Assembly (NCBI GenBank): GCA_009697485.1
Contig: SICY01000005.1
Span: forward strand, 1-18,577
Direction: 5' to 3'
DNA length: 18,577 bases
Source: Nitrosarchaeum sp.
Lineage (GTDB): Archaea; Thermoproteota; Nitrososphaeria; Nitrososphaerales; Nitrosopumilaceae
In this document: piece by piece, positions 14,055 through 18,577 of the stretch
How positions within the stretch are numbered: position 1 is the stretch's first letter
How the letters are laid out: the number at the start of each line of letters is the position of its first letter
The notes under the pieces: generated by a model
The model's database searches: none
Told to the model about the DNA's origin: nothing
What the model saw: the letters and a program-made list of their open reading frames with translations, nothing else
Translations under genes and position numbers: made by a program

Positions 14055-14615
14055 TTCACTGCTTTGTTTTCTACTTGCTTCAGGTTTTGTGAGATTTATT
14101 CTTGAAAATTTCTTTTTGATATAGTCCTTAAACTCCATAGAATATTCCCCATCAAAAACTTTGAAGATTGCATTTCCTTTATGCATTAAAACTTTGTCCA
14201 TGATTTTTGCACATTCATAATTCAATGAAACTTGTATTGCATGATCAACAGACCAGTTTCCAGTAACTTGCGGTGAAAGGTCACATATTACAGCATTAAC
14301 TTTTCTTTCAAAATAAGATAAAATTTCATCAACTACAAATTCATTTTCAATATTTTCTCTAATGATATGAGCGCCAGGAATTTCCTCCACATATGATGTA
14401 TCGATGCCCATAACCTTACCTTTGTTACCAACCAATTTGACTGCCATTTGAGTCCAACCTCCAGGCGCACATCCTAAATCAAGAACATAAAATCCAGGGC
14501 CAATAATACGATAAGATTGATTTAGTTGTTTGAGTTTGTATGCAGCCCTGCTTCGAAATCCTTGTTCATGAGCTAATTTTCTATATTGATCTCGTCGCGC
14601 ATCTATGAGCTTCAT
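14022..14615 (-). CDS. rlmE: FtsJ/RlmE-family RNA ribose 2'-O-methyltransferase
   Basis: A 197-residue methyltransferase of the FtsJ family. SAM motif VLDLGCAPGGWTQ lies at 44-56. The catalytic tetrad is visible as Lys27 (RSRAAYKL), Asp112 (CDLSP), Lys152 (FKVFDG) and Glu187 (SSELYYV), matching the order and spacing of E. coli RlmE. The target is probably a 23S rRNA uridine in the A-loop; tRNA anticodon-loop methylation (Trm7-like) is an alternative that cannot be excluded by sequence. The ATG overlaps the TFE-beta stop by four bases, so the two are one operon. The 3' end overlaps trm1 by 33 bases in antisense. Confidence 0.93.
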   Translation of the reverse strand: MKLIDARRDQYRKLAHEQGFRSRAAYKLKQLNQSYRIIGPGFYVLDLGCAPGGWTQMAVKLVGNKGKVMGIDTSYVEEIPGAHIIRENIENEFVVDEILSYFERKVNAVICDLSPQVTGNWSVDHAIQVSLNYECAKIMDKVLMHKGNAIFKVFDGEYSMEFKDYIKKKFSRINLTKPEASRKQSSELYYVCLGFIG

Positions 14616-15298
14616 TTGACTTTCGCAGGTTTTTTCATGTCAGCAAGCACCCAGTCTTCAATAAATTGACAATTACGAGGGCTGATTTCTCCTTCGAGTG
14701 AACATTTTTGTTCCACAGGACAAACAAGGCAAGGGGCATTCTCAATTGACAGAGTGCTAATGGGTGTTTTCTTTAGAATTAATTTATACGTCCAACGACC
14801 TTTATCTAGAATTTTTTCTCTGTAAATTGTTCCCATTCTTTCTAATTTTAATGCAAGTCGAGAACCGTCTCTACTTGTAAGCTTAAGTTTTTTCCATAAT
14901 TCACTTTGAAACATTCCATCAGATTCGCGTTCAGCTAAGACATCACAGATTTTATTTGTGAGTCTTTCCATGTCAACTTTTTCAATTTGAAAATTTTCAA
15001 TCTCTTCATCTGTTAGTTGTTCCTCTAACTCTTCTTCTAATGTTTTTTCAGCTTCTTTTTTAATTTCTTCTAGTTCTTTCTTAGTTAGTTTCTTTTCTTT
15101 GGGCAATACTTTTTTTGCTGATTTCTTTTCTTTAGAAGGTACTTCTTTTTTTGCTGATTTCTTTTCTTTAGAAGGTACTTCTTTTTTTGCTGATTTCTTT
15201 TCTTTAGAAGGTACTTCTTTTTTTGCTGATTTCTTTTCTTTAGAAGGTACTTCTTTTTTTGCTGCACCTATAGACAGTTTATCTTTGTTCTTTGTCAT
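14612..15298 (-). CDS. TFE-beta / RPC34-like transcription factor with a Lys-rich repeat N-terminus
   Basis: A 228-residue protein (numbering below counts one residue more, from a TTG directly upstream). Residues about 12-75 are Lys-rich, with exact repeats of EVPSKEKKSAKK. An acidic helical linker follows, then a winged-helix domain (about 113-180). The C-terminus has Cys191, Cys194, Cys200 and Cys211 in CLVCP, KC and ISPRNC, the four-cysteine iron-sulfur motif of archaeal TFE-beta and eukaryotic RPC39/RPC34. TFE-beta works with TFE-alpha and RNA polymerase to open promoters. The long repeat-rich N-terminus is not part of the known core. ATG 15298 is preferred: AGGTGAT (complement of 15302-15308) lies three bases upstream and matches the 16S 3' end. 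It overlaps ftsJ/rlmE by four bases. Confidence 0.85.
   Translation of the reverse strand: MTKNKDKLSIGAAKKEVPSKEKKSAKKEVPSKEKKSAKKEVPSKEKKSAKKEVPSKEKKSAKKVLPKEKKLTKKELEEIKKEAEKTLEEELEEQLTDEEIENFQIEKVDMERLTNKICDVLAERESDGMFQSELWKKLKLTSRDGSRLALKLERMGTIYREKILDKGRWTYKLILKKTPISTLSIENAPCLVCPVEQKCSLEGEISPRNCQFIEDWVLADMKKPAKVK
15120..15263 (-). repeat. Four perfect 36-bp tandem repeats inside the TFE-beta-like gene
   Basis: Units begin at 15120, 15156, 15192 and 15228 (plus coordinates) and are identical at every base. Each codes 12 residues, EVPSKEKKSAKK in one phase. A diverged partial unit (VLPKEKKLTKK) lies at about 15087-15119. Silent-site identity suggests recent expansion. Confidence 0.97.
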
Positions 15299-15301
15299 CA
15301 A

Positions 15302-15308
15302 ATCACCT
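15302..15308 (-). promoter_or_regulatory. Strong Shine-Dalgarno sequence of the TFE-beta-like gene
   Basis: The minus strand reads AGGTGAT, complementary to the conserved ATCACCT at the 3' end of 16S rRNA. It selects ATG 15298 over the TTG at 15301 and implies a leadered mRNA, unlike many neighbours. Confidence 0.6.
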
Positions 15309-15348
15309 TAATTTTTAATATAACTCCTAACCATACATGATTTCATTC

Positions 15349-15810
15349 CTATTTAATAGTAAATTTTCCACTTGCGGTTATACTACTCTTTTGATTCTGA
15401 TCGTTCATTTTCACGACTAACTCATATTGACCAGGTGTATCTATTATTTCAGAAAACTCATCATCTATAGGCAAAAGGACATTATTTTCATCAAAACATT
15501 GTTTGAAAAATCCACTTTGCATAATTACAGTGTTTTTTCCAGAGTAAATTGTGACATAAAGATCCCCACAATCAAAAAAGGGATCATCAACGTTTACTTG
15601 TATTTCAATTGGAGTGGAAGCAAGATATTGTTTTTCCAATCCAATTATCTGAATGGATTTATCATGAGTCAGGGTATTTGTTGGACCAACACGCCACATG
15701 TTAAGCTCTCGGTCAGATGATTGAAGAACATCTGCCATAACTACAGAACCAAAAGCAATTGAAAGTACAATAGGCAAAATAAATACAACGTATGCCAGTC
15801 TAGTTGCCAT
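15349..15810 (-). CDS. Small secreted or membrane-anchored protein of unknown function
   Basis: A 153-residue protein I do not recognise. Residues 5-25 form one hydrophobic segment after MATR, typical of a signal peptide (a cut after VVMA at about 26 is possible) or an N-terminal anchor. The rest is rich in beta-forming residues, with alternating Val/Ile/Tyr stretches, and ends in SGKFTIK, resembling a single immunoglobulin-like extracellular domain. Two cysteines, 81 and 105, could form a disulfide. A TATA-like box (complement of 15833-15842) lies about 28 bases before the ATG. The TFE-beta-like gene follows 50 bases downstream on the same strand and could be read through. It diverges from the OLD-family gene. 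Confidence 0.75.
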   Translation of the reverse strand: MATRLAYVVFILPIVLSIAFGSVVMADVLQSSDRELNMWRVGPTNTLTHDKSIQIIGLEKQYLASTPIEIQVNVDDPFFDCGDLYVTIYSGKNTVIMQSGFFKQCFDENNVLLPIDDEFSEIIDTPGQYELVVKMNDQNQKSSITASGKFTIK

Positions 15811-15832
15811 TTCGTTTTTTCACCTACAATTC

Positions 15833-15842
15833 CCTTATATCT
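15833..15842 (-). promoter_or_regulatory. TATA-like box for the small secreted protein gene
   Basis: The minus strand reads AGATATAAGG, centred 27-28 bases before the ATG at 15810. A GGTGA motif lies between box and ATG, so a leadered start from a box further upstream (15845-15855) remains possible. Confidence 0.45.
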
Positions 15843-15884
15843 ATTTAGCAAAATTTCAATACTTATGATGAATTTGACGAATGA

Positions 15885-15891
15885 GTTAAAT
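15885..15891 (+). promoter_or_regulatory. TATA-like box for the OLD-family gene
   Basis: GTTAAAT is centred 27 bases before the ATG at 15915, the leaderless spacing seen elsewhere in the window. Confidence 0.4.
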
Positions 15892-15914
15892 CGGAGCCGA
15901 CTAAATATTGCTAG

Positions 15915-18008
15915 ATGCGACTTAGAAAATTTAGAGTTAGAGCATATCGTTGCATTCATGATTCTGGTGAAATTACAGTAGGAGATTTGGCAGCTTTTGT
16001 TGGAAGAAATGAAAGTGGAAAAACAACAATTCTACAAGCACTAACTTTATTGAACAGAGATGAAAGGGTTTCAGAATTAGATCTTTGTGATGAATTATCA
16101 GAAGAACTCAAAGGAGAAATCAAACTAGCTGAAGGAGAATTTGAATTAAATTCAGATGAAATTAGATTACTCAAACAATCATTTCCAGGTTTACCTGAAA
16201 TAAGGAAAATAAAATTATTTAGAACTAATAAAAAACCAAAAGTGCAATATGAATTTGAAGATATTCAAATTAGCGAAGAGCAAAATAGAGATCTAAACTC
16301 TTGGGAGAATTTTTCAAATCAAATATTGAGTTTTTTAAATACCATACCAAATCATCTTAGAATTCAAATAGATACAAAATTGTTTGAAGGCTCTTCCCCA
16401 AAAAATCAGGAAGCGTTTGATAGTGGAATGGCTGAATTTAGTAATCAATTTCACGTAATAGCCGTACAAGAGCCGAAAGTTATCGAAGAGTGGGAAAAAA
16501 TCTATGAAAGTCCTGAAAATCAGTTCTCTAAACTTCTTAGCGGAGAGAGTGAAAAATCAGCTTTGGAGAATTTTATTGCAGCGGAATTACATCCTCGTTT
16601 TGTATATTTTTCAGATTACAAAAAAATCTACGGCAACATCAATCTAAATGAATATCTTCGAGAGGAAAAAGGAGAACAAGTGAGCTCGATAGAATTTGTT
16701 GAAGAATTCGACAAGGCTGAAACGGTAAGAAATCTTTTCTATTTAGCAGAATTAGACATTAAAGCATTAGATGAAGTTAAAGGAACTCCATCAAAATGCA
16801 TCAAAATACTCAATACTGCAAGTAACAGACTAACTAAGAAATTAAATCCTGCATGGAAAGGAGATCCAATCCATGTTGATTTGAGATACAATCCAGGAAA
16901 TATCATGAGTGTTGTAATTTCTGATGTACATCGTGATGGAACAGTAACCAATACAGGCTTGCTAAATAGAAGAGCTGAGGGTTTCAAATGGACGTTTTCT
17001 TTTATTGTAAACTTTGCAGCAGAAACACAAAGAGCCGAATTAAAAGAAGCAATATTACTTCTGGATGAACCTGCAAGAAATCTTCACCCTACACAGCAAA
17101 GAGGAATTTCAGATTTATTGAAGAGTTTGGCAGGTTCAAATCAGGTTTTGTATGCTACTCATTCACCATTCATGATTTTTGATTATACACCTGGAAACCT
17201 ACTAGTAGTAGAATTAGATAAAAGAAAACATCTCAGTAAAATTTTTTATGATTACTGGAATGCAGACGATAAAACACTGACACCGATACTATACGGTTTA
17301 TCAAGAGGATTAGTTGAGTCGATTGTGGATAGAGAAGTTGGAACTAATTCTAGACCAGTGATTATTGTAGAAACAATGTCAGATGCAATGTATCTAAATG
17401 CTTTTGATAAATTTTTACAGGATCCAAATATTTCAATGAACCCACTAAATGTTGTAGCAGCATACAATAAAAATTCTGTATTACCTCTAGCGATTTTTTA
17501 CAGAAATCATGGATATAAAACATTTATTTTATTAGACAATTCAGATGAATCTAAACAAATTTCAGCTCAGTTAGTATCAAATGAATTCTCACCAATTCAG
17601 ACAATATTTTTTGAGAGAGATGGAAAGAATTTAGAATCAATTGAGGACTATATTGTTCTAGAAGATTACCTTCATGCAGTTAATCAAACATATGAGATTA
17701 GATTAAGAAAAGAAGGCTATTCAAATCTCACATCTAGAGAGGTCACTTTAAAGGAAAAGAAAGGAGTTTTAGACAATTTGAGAAAGATTTGGGAAGATCA
17801 TAGAGATAATGATTGGGGTCAATTCGATAATGAAGAAATCACCCGATATATTTGTGAAAAAATCACCTTAGAAGAGACGGATTTCTTATCAGACAAAACC
17901 AAAGACCAATTTAGATCATTATACAGATTAATTGCTGAAAGAATACGACAATATCAAAATGTAATGACAAAGTCAGATTTGGCTAAATTTCAAAGGGCTA
18001 GAGTTTAA
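15915..18008 (+). CDS. OLD-family ATPase with a C-terminal TOPRIM-type nuclease domain
   Basis: A 697-residue protein with an ABC-type ATPase split around a long insert, then a TOPRIM-like region. Walker A is GRNESGKT (30-37), the signature region is NRRAEGFKW (351-359), Walker B is LLLDEP (381-386) and the switch histidine is His416 in ATHSP. The TOPRIM part shows VETMSD (Glu486, Asp490), ILLDNSDES (Asp541, Asp544) and ESIEDY (574-579). Canonical TOPRIM has a Glu motif and DxD; here the spacing is DxxD and the usual VEG is VET, so nuclease activity needs proof. OLD proteins act in phage defence and DNA processing. No GajB-type helicase or other known partner is visible: a signal-peptide gene follows. 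Codon use resembles its neighbours. Confidence 0.85.
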   Translation: MRLRKFRVRAYRCIHDSGEITVGDLAAFVGRNESGKTTILQALTLLNRDERVSELDLCDELSEELKGEIKLAEGEFELNSDEIRLLKQSFPGLPEIRKIKLFRTNKKPKVQYEFEDIQISEEQNRDLNSWENFSNQILSFLNTIPNHLRIQIDTKLFEGSSPKNQEAFDSGMAEFSNQFHVIAVQEPKVIEEWEKIYESPENQFSKLLSGESEKSALENFIAAELHPRFVYFSDYKKIYGNINLNEYLREEKGEQVSSIEFVEEFDKAETVRNLFYLAELDIKALDEVKGTPSKCIKILNTASNRLTKKLNPAWKGDPIHVDLRYNPGNIMSVVISDVHRDGTVTNTGLLNRRAEGFKWTFSFIVNFAAETQRAELKEAILLLDEPARNLHPTQQRGISDLLKSLAGSNQVLYATHSPFMIFDYTPGNLLVVELDKRKHLSKIFYDYWNADDKTLTPILYGLSRGLVESIVDREVGTNSRPVIIVETMSDAMYLNAFDKFLQDPNISMNPLNVVAAYNKNSVLPLAIFYRNHGYKTFILLDNSDESKQISAQLVSNEFSPIQTIFFERDGKNLESIEDYIVLEDYLHAVNQTYEIRLRKEGYSNLTSREVTLKEKKGVLDNLRKIWEDHRDNDWGQFDNEEITRYICEKITLEETDFLSDKTKDQFRSLYRLIAERIRQYQNVMTKSDLAKFQRARV

Positions 18009-18060
18009 GATTAAAGAAGTTTGCTAATGAAAAATACCCTAATAACAAATACAAAAGCAG

Positions 18061-18068
18061 TAAAATAT
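18061..18068 (+). promoter_or_regulatory. TATA-like box for the terminal secreted-protein gene
   Basis: TAAAATAT is centred about 27 bases before the ATG at 18090, which favours that start over the in-frame ATG at 18027. Confidence 0.45.
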
Positions 18069-18089
18069 CCTTTAAGGTTTAATTTAGAG

Positions 18090-18577
18090 ATGAAGCAACT
18101 TGAACATATGAACAAGTCCTCTACTGGAGGAGTTTTCCTGTCCTTAGCCTTGTTATGTTTAACAGTAGCAATAATTATTCCAATCAATGCATATGCAGCA
18201 GAAACAATTAATGCAAAAAGTTTTTCATTTGAAGAAACTACCATTATTGAATTTACAAACAGTGGAAAAGAGGATGTAAATTCATTTAGAATTTGGTTAG
18301 GCAGTGATATTAATTTTAAATCATTTAAAACAGAAAGTGGGTGGATTGGTGAGAAGACACCTCAAGGAGTAATAATATTCACATCTTCAGAATATGTCAA
18401 ACCAGGTGAATCTATAAAAATTGGAGTCAAGACAGATAAAACAAATCCAGGAATACATTGGAAAGCACTGGATAAAAATGAAAAACTAATAGAAACGGGA
18501 ATAACTAACCCAAGAGAATTACCAAAGCCCATAACTAATGAAAAACGAACAGAAGAAAATTCAAGTGATGGAATTTT
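18090..18577 (+). CDS. Secreted protein of unknown function, C-terminus outside the window
   Basis: The frame stays open from 18027 to the window edge. The ATG at 18090 is chosen because a TATA-like box lies 27 bases upstream; ATG 18027 would add 21 residues before the signal peptide, and ATG 18108 is a third option. From 18090 there are about 162 visible residues. Residues about 15-36 form a signal peptide (VFLSLALLCLTVAIIIPINA) with a likely cut after AYA. The mature part, with TTIIEFTNSGKEDVNSFRIW, SGWIGEKTPQGVIIFTS and VKPGESIKIGVKTDK, looks like a beta-sandwich extracellular domain. It then becomes Pro/Lys/Glu-rich, suggesting a linker or stalk. I do not recognise the family. It is in tandem with the OLD gene, 81 bases downstream, but has its own promoter. 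Confidence 0.75.
   Translation, partial: MKQLEHMNKSSTGGVFLSLALLCLTVAIIIPINAYAAETINAKSFSFEETTIIEFTNSGKEDVNSFRIWLGSDINFKSFKTESGWIGEKTPQGVIIFTSSEYVKPGESIKIGVKTDKTNPGIHWKALDKNEKLIETGITNPRELPKPITNEKRTEENSSDGI

Noticed and set aside
15085..15311. Open frames over the TFE-beta repeats on both strands (60 and 70 codons)
   Set aside because: They are low-complexity shadows of the 36-bp repeat; the minus-strand TFE-beta frame has the conserved domain and the Shine-Dalgarno sequence.
18011..18244. Minus-strand open frame of 77 codons
   Set aside because: It is antisense to the signal-peptide gene starting at 18090, which has a promoter and a coherent protein; no independent support.
15915..18577. A complete Gabija-type defence pair (GajA plus GajB)
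   Set aside because: The OLD-like protein fits only the first member broadly; the next gene encodes a secreted protein, and no UvrD-type helicase is visible in the window.

Overview
The window is an AT-rich, gene-dense archaeal chromosome segment. Its gene content points to an ammonia-oxidising thaumarchaeon of the Nitrosopumilus type: archaeal/eukaryotic-type ribosomal proteins L21e and S30e, RNA polymerase subunit F, RadA, the Nop5-fibrillarin pair, Trm1, a TFE-beta/RPC34-type factor with an iron-sulfur motif, and a bacterial-type RlmN. The assignment to this group is an inference from protein content and style, not from a search. I see no RNA genes, insertion sequences, CRISPR arrays or attachment sites. 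The largest gap between genes is about 150 bases (4897-5048), so no gene-free stretch exceeds 300 bases.

Layout. A metallophosphoesterase fragment (1-214, minus) diverges from an isocitrate dehydrogenase-type gene (322-1353, plus). A minus-strand translation cluster follows (3791 down to 1358): rpl21e, rpoF, a DUF655 gene, ksgA and an mtq2/HemK-type methyltransferase, tightly packed and apparently read from one promoter near 3820. Next on the minus strand are rlmN, radA with an unusual charged tail and a double palindrome at its start, rps30e, a B12-type radical SAM enzyme, and the overlapping pyrD-pyrK pair for pyrimidine synthesis. On the plus strand nop5 and flpA encode the protein core of the C/D-box RNA-guided 2'-O-methylation machine. 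They converge on rnhB. trm1 (plus) overlaps tail to tail with an ftsJ/rlmE gene, which sits behind a TFE-beta-like gene. The last part is more accessory: a small secreted protein, a large OLD-family ATPase-TOPRIM protein and a truncated secreted protein.

How the genes work together. The dominant theme is making and modifying the translation apparatus: six SAM-dependent methyltransferases act, or are predicted to act, on rRNA, tRNA or a release factor (Mtq2, KsgA, RlmN, FlpA, Trm1, FtsJ/RlmE). Transcription (RpoF, TFE-beta) and DNA maintenance (RadA, RNase HII, the OLD protein) are also represented.

Two features deserve attention. First, three nucleic-acid proteins (RadA, Nop5, TFE-beta) carry long charged, probably disordered tails. 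In Nop5 and TFE-beta these are encoded by tandem repeats that are perfectly identical at the DNA level (4 x 45 bp and 4 x 36 bp). Second, nearly every upstream region has an A/T box about 27 bases before the start codon, implying leaderless mRNAs, and 9 of 22 genes appear to start with TTG or GTG.
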